DNA of 64,000 bases from Neobacillus sp. FSL H8-0543 (lineage in GTDB: Bacteria > Bacillota > Bacilli > Bacillales > Cytobacillaceae). A program made the translations under genes and the position numbers. A model generated the notes under the pieces. The model was not told the origin of the DNA. It did no database searches and worked only from the letters and a program-made list of their open reading frames with translations. The stretch is from positions 4,600,501-4,664,500 of the forward strand of contig NZ_CP151943.1 in assembly GCF_038592905.1 (NCBI RefSeq). Direction: 5' to 3'. This document shows, piece after piece, positions 8,230 to 16,387 of the stretch (the stretch's first letter is position 1; every line of letters begins with the position of its first letter).

Positions 8230-9381
8230 ATGTCGCATTGGATTTTTACGGAAGAGCATCAAATGTTTCGTAAAGCAGTACGAAACTTTTTGGAAAAAGA
8301 AGTAGCACCACAGATTGAACAGTGGGAAAAAGACGGTGAAACACCAAGCAGTTTATTTAAAAGAATGGGAGAGTTAGGGTATTTAGGGATTAAGTTTCCT
8401 GAAGAATATGGGGGAAGCGGGCTGGATTTGATCATGGAGGCTGTGTTCACTGAAGAGCTGTCTAAATGTGGTGCAGGTGGTGTCGGAGCTGCAATCGGAG
8501 CTCATACGACAATTGCGATGACCAATATTTGGAGATATGGCAGCCATGAGCAAAAACAAAAATACCTTGTACCAGGAATAAAGGGAGATCTCATCTCGGC
8601 ATTAGCGATTACCGAGCCAAGCGGCGGATCGGATGTGTCTGCCATGAAGACAACAGCTAAAAAGGAAGGAGACTATTATCTTTTAAATGGCTCTAAAACG
8701 TTTATCACCAACGGTATCAATGCGGATTATGTGATAGTTGCCGCAAAAACCAGAGAAGAACCAGTCCACCGGAATGTCAGCCTGTTTATCGTCGAAACTA
8801 ATTCCGAAGGGTACTCTGTAGGAAAAAGCTTGAAGAAATTAGGGTGGCGTTCATCGGATACTGGAGAACTATTTTTCGAGAATGTAAGGGTACCAAAGGA
8901 AAACTTGATCGGAAGGGAAAATGAGGGCTTTCTATATATTATGCAAAATTTCCAATATGAAAGAATGACCTTGGCATTAGGATGTATCGGAGCATCAGAA
9001 AAAGCGCTGGAATTGGCGATTCAATATAGCAAGGAAAGAATTCAGTTTAACAAGCCATTATCAGAATTCCAAGTGCTTCGTCACAAAATGGTGGATATGG
9101 CGGTGGATATTGAAAAAGCAAGGAACATCAGCTATCGTGCCCTTTACTTATATAACAAAGGCGAAAACTGTGTGACCGAAGCAACAATGGCAAAAGCATA
9201 TGCCACTGAAATGCTGAATCGCGTGACCGATCAGGCTCTGCAAATCCATGGCGGGAATGGCTATATGATGGAATACCCTATCCAGCGAATTTGGCGTGAT
9301 GCCAGGATCCAAACAATTGGTGGAGGCACCACACAAATTATGAATGAAATTCTTACTAAACAATTGGGAATCATCTCTTAA
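8230..9381 (+). CDS. Acyl-CoA dehydrogenase, isovaleryl/long-chain catalytic type, second copy
   Basis: This 383-residue paralogue of the preceding gene has the same FAD-binding and substrate blocks (ALAITEPSGGSD near 125, KTFITNG near 157, QIHGGNGYMMEYPIQRIWRD near 340). It also lacks the C-terminal catalytic glutamate (GGGTTQIMNEI) and has the alternative base as Glu244 in YERMTL. The ribosome site AAGGGGAGGAGG is very strong. Two such enzymes side by side suggest either two steps of one pathway or a heteromer; acyl-CoA dehydrogenases are usually homotetramers, though heteromers are known in actinobacteria. Confidence 0.92.
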   Translation: MSHWIFTEEHQMFRKAVRNFLEKEVAPQIEQWEKDGETPSSLFKRMGELGYLGIKFPEEYGGSGLDLIMEAVFTEELSKCGAGGVGAAIGAHTTIAMTNIWRYGSHEQKQKYLVPGIKGDLISALAITEPSGGSDVSAMKTTAKKEGDYYLLNGSKTFITNGINADYVIVAAKTREEPVHRNVSLFIVETNSEGYSVGKSLKKLGWRSSDTGELFFENVRVPKENLIGRENEGFLYIMQNFQYERMTLALGCIGASEKALELAIQYSKERIQFNKPLSEFQVLRHKMVDMAVDIEKARNISYRALYLYNKGENCVTEATMAKAYATEMLNRVTDQALQIHGGNGYMMEYPIQRIWRDARIQTIGGGTTQIMNEILTKQLGIIS

Positions 9382-9434
9382 CCAAGGAAAATCGAAGACT
9401 GGAACTCAATATCTCATAAAGGAAGTGCTGAAAT

Positions 9435-10964
9435 TTGGAACGGGAAAGAAAAATCCTCGCAGAAAGAGAACGAATTTATCAAGGCGGACCAGATCAAGAA
9501 AAAATTCAAAAATTAGGGAAATTATTTGTCCGAGACCGGTTAAAGCTCTATTTTGATGATGAGCAGCCATATTACGAAACAGGCTTATTTGCGAATGCAA
9601 CGAAAGAAAAACTACCCGCAGACGGAGTGGTGACAGGCACCGGGAAAATTGATGACCGTTTACTCTTTTTTATGGCAAGCGATTATACAGTTAAGGCGGG
9701 TTCAATCGGTAAATATCATGGTGAAAAAATATTACGGATTCAGGAATCAGCCATCCGTGGAAGACGGCCTATTCTATACTTGATTGATTCCTCAGGTGGC
9801 CGGATTGATGAAGCTGGCGGATACCATGTAGAAAAATACTCTGGAGGTAAAATTTGGTATAACCACAGCATGCTTTCAGGTCGTGTCCCGCAAATCGCTG
9901 TCCTCTACGGTCCATGTTTTGCAGGAACGGCCTATATGCCGGTGTTTTCTGATTTCGTTGTCATGGTCGACAAAATTTCAGGGATGGCAATTGCTTCACC
10001 GAGAATGGTGCAAATGGCAACCGGGCAAAAGGTAGATATTGAAGAACTTGGCGGCGCCACGATGCATACCACCAAAAGCGGATCCGCCGACTTTATCGCC
10101 AAATCAGAGGAAGAAGCCGCGGAGATTGTAAAAAAATTGCTCTCCTATCTTCCCGATCATTTCGATGCAAAGGCACCCGTTTTACCAGTAGCGGAACCTA
10201 GTCGTTCGCCAGAGGAAATTGACAACATCATCCCGATGGAACCGAACCGTGCCTATGATGTTCGCAAATTAATCGAAGCGGTTGTCGACGGTGAGAGCTT
10301 TCTAGAGGTGAAAGCCAATTACGCGAAAGAACTCGTTACAGGCTTTGGTCGATTGAATGGGAAAACAGTCGGAATTGTTGCCAACCAGCCAATGCAAAAA
10401 GGCGGGGCCATTTTCCCTGAATCGTCCGATAAAGGAGCGAAATTTGTCTGGACCTGTGATGCCTACAATATTCCGCTGCTGTATTTATGTGATACCCCTG
10501 GATTTATGGTCGGTACGAAGGTTGAGCAAGAGGGGATCTTAAGAAAAGGACGGAATTTCATTTATGCCAGTTCCACGGCAAATGTGCCAAAAATGTGTGT
10601 GATTGTTCGTAAAGCCTACGGAGCTGGTATTTATGCGATGGCAGGCCCAGCCTATGAACCAGACACAACGATTGCGCTTCCGTCTGCGGAAATTGCGATT
10701 ATGGGTCCTGAAGCAGCGGTAAATGCGGTTTACTATAATAAAATTCAGTCTGTTACGGATCCAGAAGAAAGAGCAGTATTGGTCCAAGAACTACGGGACC
10801 AATACCGGGCAAGCTATGACATTATGAAGCTATCTGGGGAGCTTGTCGTCGATGATCTGATTGTTCCGAGTGAATTACGAAGAGAACTAATTAGGAGATA
10901 CGAAACCTTTGAAAATAAAGATTTTCCACTTCCAGCAAAGAAACATTCTACGATATTAAGTTAG
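9435..10964 (+). CDS. Acyl-CoA carboxylase, carboxyltransferase subunit
   Basis: The 509-residue product is a fused AccD/AccA-type carboxyltransferase of the propionyl-, methylcrotonyl- and geranyl-CoA carboxylase beta family. It transfers the carboxyl group from biotin to the acyl-CoA. Visible blocks include SSGGRIDEAG near residue 118, PRMVQMATGQ near 188 and the C-terminal CDTPGFMVGTKVEQEGI near 350-370. I use TTG 9435, preceded by AAAGGAAGTG with an 8-9 base spacer. With the small carrier upstream it makes two of three carboxylase parts; the biotin carboxylase is missing here. The substrate (methylcrotonyl-, geranyl- or another branched enoyl-CoA) is not decided by sequence alone. Confidence 0.9.
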   Translation: MERERKILAERERIYQGGPDQEKIQKLGKLFVRDRLKLYFDDEQPYYETGLFANATKEKLPADGVVTGTGKIDDRLLFFMASDYTVKAGSIGKYHGEKILRIQESAIRGRRPILYLIDSSGGRIDEAGGYHVEKYSGGKIWYNHSMLSGRVPQIAVLYGPCFAGTAYMPVFSDFVVMVDKISGMAIASPRMVQMATGQKVDIEELGGATMHTTKSGSADFIAKSEEEAAEIVKKLLSYLPDHFDAKAPVLPVAEPSRSPEEIDNIIPMEPNRAYDVRKLIEAVVDGESFLEVKANYAKELVTGFGRLNGKTVGIVANQPMQKGGAIFPESSDKGAKFVWTCDAYNIPLLYLCDTPGFMVGTKVEQEGILRKGRNFIYASSTANVPKMCVIVRKAYGAGIYAMAGPAYEPDTTIALPSAEIAIMGPEAAVNAVYYNKIQSVTDPEERAVLVQELRDQYRASYDIMKLSGELVVDDLIVPSELRRELIRRYETFENKDFPLPAKKHSTILS

Positions 10965-11003
10965 TAGAAAAGTTGTTTATTATTTTAATAGGGAGTTGAA
11001 GAA

Positions 11004-12524
11004 GTGATGGTAAAGGGTATCGGGAGCTGGCTTGTTAAGCATAGTAAAGTCCGGCCTGACCGGCTTGCGCTAATCTACAATGAAAGAAGATTTACGTATA
11101 CCGAATTTAATGACAGGGTAAACCGTCTTTCAAATGCTTTTCTTTCTATAGGTGTAAGAAAAGGAGACCGAGTCAATGCCCTTTTATTCAATACGAATGA
11201 AATGGTAGAAGCGATGTTTGCCTGTGCCAAAATCGGAGCAATCTTTGTTCCTATCAATTTCCGGTTAAGTACGGATGAAGTTCTCTATATTGTGAATGAT
11301 TCCAGGGCCTATCATTTCATTTATGATGCAAGGATGAAACCATTGGTAGATGAGCTGCGGACAAAAGAATCGTGCCTACTTGAATACATTCATGTTGGCA
11401 ATAATCCAGGTGAAGACGATTCGGTCTATGAGGATTTGATTGCAAATGCATCAAACGAAGAGCTTGATTTTGATATCCGCTTAGAGGATGTTCATATGAT
11501 GATGTATACTTCCGGCACAACAGGCAAGCCGAAAGGAGCGATGTTAACTCATGGGAATACGCAGTGGAACGCCATTAACAGCATCCACAGTACACCGTTT
11601 GACAACTCCGATATTACGCTGTCCGTAGCGCCGTTATTCCATATTGGCGGAATGAGTGTTTTTACGACACCATTGCTCTATAAAGGCGGTACCGTTATTT
11701 TAGATGATACGTTTGATCCAACCCGATTACTCCAAAAAATCAATGACGAGAGAATCACGTGTTTGTTCCTCGTCCCAGTGATGTGGCAGGCATTAACAAG
11801 TGTTCCGAATTTTAACTCCTATGATATTTCTTCCCTTCGATTTGCCGTATCTGGAGGTGCACCATGTCCGATTACGGTGCTTGAATTTTTTCAAGAGCGG
11901 GATATACCCTTTTATGAAGGCTTTGGTCTAACAGAAACGGCTCCTTTCGTCTGTATACTCGATAAAGAAAATACCATTCGTAAAAATGGGTCGGTAGGCA
12001 AGGAGCCGATTCATACGAATGTTCGAATCGTAGATCCTTTTGACCGGGATGTTCCCCCAGGCAAGGTCGGTGAACTCATTGTCAACGGTCCGAACGTAAT
12101 GGCGGGCTATTGGAATAAACCTGAAGCGACGAAGGAGGCCATTAAAAATGGCTGGTTCTATACAGGTGACTTGGCAAAATTTGATGAAGAGGGCTTTATT
12201 TATATCGTGGACCGCAAGAAAGATATGATCATCACGGGTGGCGAGAACGTGTATCCAATTGAAATAGAGCAGGTTTTATACAGGCATCCAAATATAAGCG
12301 AGGCTGCTGTCCTCGGTTATCCAGATGATCAATGGGGTGAGTCGATTAAAGCAGTCATTGCCCTGAAGGATAGCAGCCAGTCCCTATCCGTACGGGACGT
12401 GGAAGCCTTTCTTGATGGTAAAATTGCCAAGTTTAAAATTCCAAAGCGGGTAGAAGTTGTCGATGCGTTGCCGCGCAATGCGACTGGGAAAATTTTGAAA
12501 ATAGTTTTGCGCCAAAAAGTGTAA
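11004..12524 (+). CDS. Acyl-CoA synthetase (AMP-binding), operon copy
   Basis: This is the third CoA ligase of the island, of 506 residues. P-loop YTSGTTGKPKGAM, GLTETAP, the hinge YTGDLAKFDEEG and the C-terminal lysine region NATGKILK are intact. AGGGAG at 10990-10995 stands eight bases before GTG 11004; an ATG directly follows at 11007, so the start may be one codon later. Its place inside the sigma-54 operon makes it the most likely entry enzyme of that pathway, committing the imported acid as CoA thioester. Confidence 0.9.
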   Translation: MMVKGIGSWLVKHSKVRPDRLALIYNERRFTYTEFNDRVNRLSNAFLSIGVRKGDRVNALLFNTNEMVEAMFACAKIGAIFVPINFRLSTDEVLYIVNDSRAYHFIYDARMKPLVDELRTKESCLLEYIHVGNNPGEDDSVYEDLIANASNEELDFDIRLEDVHMMMYTSGTTGKPKGAMLTHGNTQWNAINSIHSTPFDNSDITLSVAPLFHIGGMSVFTTPLLYKGGTVILDDTFDPTRLLQKINDERITCLFLVPVMWQALTSVPNFNSYDISSLRFAVSGGAPCPITVLEFFQERDIPFYEGFGLTETAPFVCILDKENTIRKNGSVGKEPIHTNVRIVDPFDRDVPPGKVGELIVNGPNVMAGYWNKPEATKEAIKNGWFYTGDLAKFDEEGFIYIVDRKKDMIITGGENVYPIEIEQVLYRHPNISEAAVLGYPDDQWGESIKAVIALKDSSQSLSVRDVEAFLDGKIAKFKIPKRVEVVDALPRNATGKILKIVLRQKV

Positions 12525-12538
12525 AAGGGGGATCAAAC

Positions 12539-12976
12539 ATGTACGATAAATATTTTGAGCATTTTGAAATAGGCGAACGGTGGAAATCGAGAGGACGGAC
12601 GATTACAGAGACGGATCTTGTGATGTTTTCAGCCCTTACAGGAGACTTTTACCCGCTCCATATAGACATTGAGTATGCTAAGACTACCTTTTTTAAGCAG
12701 CGGATTGCACATGGAATGCTAGTTCTTTCTTTTGCTGTTGGACTGACGAAAATGGAACCTGACATTGTAGCAGCCAATTATGGAATTGATAAACTGCGAT
12801 TTATTCATCCTGTATTTATTAACGATACGATTCATGTTGAGCTTGAGGTCATCGACCTTGAGGAAAAACCAAATGAAACAGGTGTCGTGACCGTAAAACA
12901 ATCCATTCTCAAGCAGACTGGAGAAAAGTGTATTGTTGGGATTTCAAAAGCATTAATCAATAAAGAAAAAATGTAA
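12539..12976 (+). CDS. MaoC-like (R)-hydratase / hot-dog dehydratase
   Basis: The 145-residue protein is a single hot-dog fold of the MaoC type. It carries the hydratase pattern in which an Asp and His lie in FSALTGDFYPLHID (residues 31-44) and the helix GMLVLSFAVGL follows. It should add water to a trans-2-enoyl-CoA with R stereochemistry or act on a branched intermediate. The gene starts 14 bases after the ligase behind AAAAGGGGG. A small hairpin follows at 12989-13009. Confidence 0.85.
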   Translation: MYDKYFEHFEIGERWKSRGRTITETDLVMFSALTGDFYPLHIDIEYAKTTFFKQRIAHGMLVLSFAVGLTKMEPDIVAANYGIDKLRFIHPVFINDTIHVELEVIDLEEKPNETGVVTVKQSILKQTGEKCIVGISKALINKEKM

Positions 12977-12988
12977 GACCTCATGGGG

Positions 12989-13020
12989 GGATGTGGGTAA
13001 AGCACATCCTTTTACTTTTA
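12989..13020 (+). terminator. Weak intrinsic terminator or attenuator inside the operon
   Basis: GGATGTG (12989-12995) pairs with CACATCC (13003-13009) around a 7-base loop and is followed by a broken T-run. It lies between the MaoC gene and fadH, so it may only reduce downstream transcription. Confidence 0.5.
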
Positions 13021-13057
13021 TTCAAGGGAAAAATTAACTAACAAGGAGGAGTTTGGG

Positions 13058-13822
13058 ATGAAAGACCAAGTCATTATTATTACCGGCGGTTCAAGTGGAA
13101 TGGGTAAAGCAATGGCCAAAAACTTTGTAGAAAAAGGTGCCCATGTCGTGATTGCTGGGCGAAATGCCGAAAGACTAGAAGAAACAAGACAGAGCCTTGA
13201 GCAGTATGAAGGAAAAGTTTTACCAATTCAAGTGGATATCCGTGACACAGAAAAGGTTCAATTTATGGTCGATGAAACGGTAAAAACCTTTGGTAAAATT
13301 GATCACCTCATCAATAATGCAGCAGGAAATTTCATTTGTCCGGCAGAGGATCTTTCTGAAAATGGCTGGAAGGCAGTCATTGACATTGTTCTAAATGGTA
13401 CATGGTTTTGCAGTCAGGCTGTGGGGAAGCACTGGATTCAAAGCCAAACAAAGGGGAGTATCCTGAATATCATTGCTACCTATGCCTGGGGAGCTGCCCC
13501 AGGAGTGATCCATTCTGCTTGTGCAAAATCTGGAGTGTTAACAATGACTAGGACCTTGGCGGTGGAATGGGGCGGAAAATATGGATTCCGCGCAAATGCG
13601 ATTGCCCCTGGACCAATCGAAAACACCGGTGGAGCAGACCGTCTCTTTGGTTCCAATCAAGCATTGCAAAGGACGATTGAAGGTGTGCCATTAGGCAGGG
13701 TTGGCCGGCCAGAGGAAATTGCCCATTTAGCGTCCTTCCTGCTTTCTCCGGGAGCGGAATATATCAATGGGGACTGCATCACAATGGACGGTGGTCAATG
13801 GCTAAAGCATCATTATTTTTAA
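13058..13822 (+). CDS. fadH: 2,4-dienoyl-CoA reductase, short-chain dehydrogenase family
   Basis: The product should reduce 2,4-dienoyl-CoA with NADPH, which allows oxidation of unsaturated acyl chains. It is a 254-residue SDR with the glycine-rich TGGSSGMG at residues 8-15, NNAAGNF near residue 85 and the reductase-type region AIAPGPIENTGGADRLF near 185. The whole sequence, including FICPAEDL and NGDCITMDGGQWL at the end, matches my memory of B. subtilis FadH (YkuF), which is also 254 residues long. Its ATG has AAGGAGGAG nine bases upstream. Presence in the operon implies that the substrate carries a double bond at an awkward position. Confidence 0.92.
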   Translation: MKDQVIIITGGSSGMGKAMAKNFVEKGAHVVIAGRNAERLEETRQSLEQYEGKVLPIQVDIRDTEKVQFMVDETVKTFGKIDHLINNAAGNFICPAEDLSENGWKAVIDIVLNGTWFCSQAVGKHWIQSQTKGSILNIIATYAWGAAPGVIHSACAKSGVLTMTRTLAVEWGGKYGFRANAIAPGPIENTGGADRLFGSNQALQRTIEGVPLGRVGRPEEIAHLASFLLSPGAEYINGDCITMDGGQWLKHHYF

Positions 13823-13863
13823 TAGTTTAAGGAAGAGATAAATGATCTAGGAGGGAAGAATGG

Positions 13864-14640
13864 ATGGAGCCACCGGTTTTGTATAAAAAAGATGGAAATA
13901 AAGCGTATATTACCTTTAATCGTCCTGAAGCGCTAAATGCTATGACACCAGAAGGTTTTGAAATGATTGGCGGTTATTTTCTAGAAGCACAGCATGACAA
14001 TGATATCCGGGTAATCATTCTAACCGGAACAGGAGAAAAAGCATTTTGTTCTGGCGCAGATTTGAAGGAAACCATTCCATTATTAATGGAAGGAAAACTT
14101 GATCAAGAAAAAACGGAATCGGCGATGCTGAAAAATGTTCCAGTCTGGAAACCGATCATTGCAGCAGTTAATGGTTTTTGTCTCGCGGGTGGGATGGAAA
14201 TTTTAGAGGCAACGGATATAAGAATCGCGACTGAGAATGCAAGATTCGGGCTTCCTGAACCTAAATGGTCGATCATGGCTGCTGCTGGCTCACTTGTTAG
14301 ATTAGTACGGCAGATTCCCTATTGCCGAGCCATGGAAATCTTGCTCACAGGGGAGCAATTAACTGCACTGGAAGCAAAAGAAATCGGACTCATTAATAAA
14401 GTGGTGCCAAAAGGACAATTGATGGAAGAAGTAGAAAGAGTGGCGGAGATTATTTGCCGAAATGGTCCAATCGCTGTTCAGAGTACAAAAAAAGCCGTCC
14501 TCCGGTTAATGAACCTACCGATGGATCTCGCCTTCCGTGAAGAGTGGAGTTATTCAGAAGAGGCATTTAAAAGCGAGGATTCAAGAGAAGGAATACGTGC
14601 CTTTATCGAAAAGCGTTCACCGAACTTTGTAGGAAAATAA
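13864..14640 (+). CDS. Enoyl-CoA hydratase/isomerase family (crotonase)
   Basis: This is a second crotonase of the operon, of 258 residues. It has the oxyanion segments CSGADLKE near residue 60 and NGFCLAGGME near residue 103, and the active-site region FGLPEPKWSIM near residue 128. The ATG at 13864 lies eight bases after AGGAGGG. It is the last gene before a weak hairpin and a differently regulated transporter, so it probably closes the operon. Confidence 0.88.
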   Translation: MEPPVLYKKDGNKAYITFNRPEALNAMTPEGFEMIGGYFLEAQHDNDIRVIILTGTGEKAFCSGADLKETIPLLMEGKLDQEKTESAMLKNVPVWKPIIAAVNGFCLAGGMEILEATDIRIATENARFGLPEPKWSIMAAAGSLVRLVRQIPYCRAMEILLTGEQLTALEAKEIGLINKVVPKGQLMEEVERVAEIICRNGPIAVQSTKKAVLRLMNLPMDLAFREEWSYSEEAFKSEDSREGIRAFIEKRSPNFVGK

Positions 14641-14648
14641 AGTAAAAT

Positions 14649-14667
14649 GGTGCCTGTCACCTTTTTT
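14649..14667 (+). terminator. Short terminator-like hairpin
   Basis: GGTG and CACC flank a 5-base loop and are followed by six T residues. The stem is only about 4-5 bp. Related GTGCCTGTCAC motifs appear in stronger terminators at 32544-32597 and 52014-52050. Confidence 0.4.
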
Positions 14668-14766
14668 AGCCATGCATATGTCATTTGATTAATAGTTATT
14701 TTGAATTGTTCGTTGATGACTCTTTTGTGGTATTATTTGGTTATCGAAAATTAGGAGGAATTTAAC

Positions 14767-14820
14767 ATGTCAAAAAACATCAAAACATTTCTAAGTCAAA
14801 AAGTAGGAGTGGACTTTTAA
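14767..14820 (+). CDS. Leader peptide of the MFS gene (17 codons)
   Basis: AGGAGG at 14753-14758 and an ATG start a 17-codon frame that reads MSKNIKTFLSQKVGVDF and stops at TAA 14818-14820. It lies 67 bases upstream of the transporter start. Its last codons overlap the left arm of a hairpin whose right arm can also pair with the transporter's ribosome site. This is the layout of translational attenuators that control antibiotic efflux or resistance genes in Gram-positives. The peptide does not match any named leader that I recall. Confidence 0.6.
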   Translation: MSKNIKTFLSQKVGVDF

Positions 14821-14876
14821 GGATTAAAGCAAACTCCTACATTAATGAGGGTACTGAAAATAAACCTGAGTAGGAG
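14803..14876 (+). promoter_or_regulatory. Candidate translational attenuator with competing stems
   Basis: GTAGGAGT (14803-14810, inside the leader frame) pairs perfectly with ACTCCTAC (14833-14840). The same right arm, as CTCCTAC at 14834-14840, pairs with GTAGGAG at 14870-14876, which is the ribosome site of the transporter. The two structures exclude each other, so ribosome position on the leader can switch access to the ribosome site. The sign of the response (induction or repression) cannot be fixed by eye. Confidence 0.6.
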
Positions 14877-14887
14877 ATAATTAAGAT

Positions 14888-16114
14888 ATGAAACATTTAA
14901 AAGGTACGTTAGCAGGGCACAACATACGTGTCATGTTTTGGATTCAATTTTTTGGAGCCATTAGTTTTTTGGCACCAGTTTTGACCCTTTTTTATACAGA
15001 AAGAGGGTTATCATCTTCGGAAATTCTTATCGTTCTAATGTTTTGGAGCGGAGCAGTACTACTAGGTGAGGTTCCGACTGGTGTATTTGCTGACCGCTTT
15101 GGGGCAAAAATATCGTTTTTGACTGGAACTTTCTTAAAAATTATTAGTATCTTATTGTTATTGGTAGCGTATGAGCCGTGGGTGTTCTTTCTCTACAGCT
15201 TTATCAATGGATTTTCCGTCACATTCTTTTCAGGTGCGGATGAAGCACTAATCTATGAATCTTTAAAAGAAAGTGGCCACGAAAATCAAATGGATCGAGC
15301 GATGGGGAATATCCAATCAGCAGGATTTATTTCAATGATTTTTGCTGTTTTATTTGGTGCTTACTTTGCGAAGGATTTACAAAATGATCAGTTTATCCTG
15401 TTAATTTTGATGGGTGTTGCGTTTTATCTCATTGAATTAATCCTTGTTTTTCAAGTGATAGAACCTAAAAAACTAACCTCTTATCGCGAAAATCCATTCA
15501 CACAAGTAAGGAATGGGGTAGAGGTTATTAAACAAGCACCTCAATTATTAATGATGTTCTTAAATGTTACACTCGTGTTTATATCTGCTGGAGCCGTCTA
15601 TGGATATTTTGACCAGCCATTAATGACCAATGCGGGGCTTCCCGTCTTTATGATTGGTGTCATGTACGCCTGTGCCTCAGTAATGGGCTACGTTTCCTCA
15701 AACTCGATTGGGTGGCTGACAAGTCGGTACTCAAGAAAGCTACTGATGAACGTAACCGGTTTTTTAGCTGTTGGAGGTCTATTACTTTCTGCATTATTTG
15801 AAGAGTCGCTTTTAATGATTTTAGGTGCATTTTTCATTCTGCGATTCGTTCGAGCGATTCGATACCCAATTTACACACAATTGAGTAATGACTTGATTCC
15901 GTCTCAGGTAAGGGCAACAACAATCTCATTACTTTCTATTGTTGATTCTTTATTAGACTTAGTCGTATTTGGAATTTTATCAACCGTTGCACTTTCTGGG
16001 TATTCCAATGTTTTATTAGGCTGCGCGATGATCGCATTAATAGGTACACTGCTTCCGATACAGAAAGTAAAGCGTGAGGTCTTTGTTCCGGAAAATACAA
16101 AGCAGCTAATTTAA
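14888..16114 (+). CDS. Major facilitator superfamily transporter, drug-efflux type
   Basis: This 408-residue integral membrane protein has about twelve hydrophobic segments and the MFS motif GEVPTGVFADRFGAK between helices 2 and 3 (residues 60-75). It probably exports a small molecule with proton antiport. ATG 14888 has TAGGAGA 11 bases upstream, an extended spacing compatible with regulated translation. The leader peptide and competing hairpins suggest induction by a ribosome-targeting compound. It is flanked by its own terminator at 16138 and appears to be a separate transcription unit between two catabolic islands. The substrate is unknown. Confidence 0.85.
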   Translation: MKHLKGTLAGHNIRVMFWIQFFGAISFLAPVLTLFYTERGLSSSEILIVLMFWSGAVLLGEVPTGVFADRFGAKISFLTGTFLKIISILLLLVAYEPWVFFLYSFINGFSVTFFSGADEALIYESLKESGHENQMDRAMGNIQSAGFISMIFAVLFGAYFAKDLQNDQFILLILMGVAFYLIELILVFQVIEPKKLTSYRENPFTQVRNGVEVIKQAPQLLMMFLNVTLVFISAGAVYGYFDQPLMTNAGLPVFMIGVMYACASVMGYVSSNSIGWLTSRYSRKLLMNVTGFLAVGGLLLSALFEESLLMILGAFFILRFVRAIRYPIYTQLSNDLIPSQVRATTISLLSIVDSLLDLVVFGILSTVALSGYSNVLLGCAMIALIGTLLPIQKVKREVFVPENTKQLI

Positions 16115-16137
16115 TAAATTTTTATAGAAAAAACAAG

Positions 16138-16172
16138 AAAGGACTGGTGATATTATCACTGGTCCTTTGCTG
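16138..16172 (+). terminator. Intrinsic terminator of the MFS gene
   Basis: AAAGGACTGGTGA on the left pairs with TCACTGGTCCTTT on the right, including two G-U pairs, ending at 16168. A short T-run comes a few bases later. The stem is 13 bp or more. Confidence 0.8.
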
Positions 16173-16292
16173 TTTTTCGGGGAATTTTACTATAGATGAA
16201 GGCTAGGAATATATAATAGTTTCACCTTTTTAATGGGATTATTATAAAAAATTTAGAATCGCTAGAAAAAAATAAGAATATAGAAAATCAAA

Positions 16293-16324
16293 TTGACATA
16301 ATCATTATAATAGTTATAATGATT
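16293..16324 (+). promoter_or_regulatory. Sigma-A promoter overlapped by a 25-bp palindrome
   Basis: TTGACA (16293-16298), a 16-base spacer and TATAAT (16315-16320) form a strong promoter for the second catabolic operon. A perfect 11-bp inverted repeat (16300-16310 with 16314-16324, three-base centre TAG) covers the spacer and the -10 box. A repressor bound there would block polymerase. The GntR-family regulator at 28526 is a candidate, but the link is inference. Confidence 0.65.
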
Positions 16325-16387
16325 AATAAGTCAGTATTTTCTGAATGTTGTATCACTTATATCCTTATTAACATTGGAGGTATCAGT

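Noticed and set aside
16319..16387. Longer N-terminus for the acyl-CoA dehydrogenase
   Set aside because: The extra 23 codons lie in the promoter and palindrome, while TTG 16388 has a correct ribosome site and gives the normal family length.
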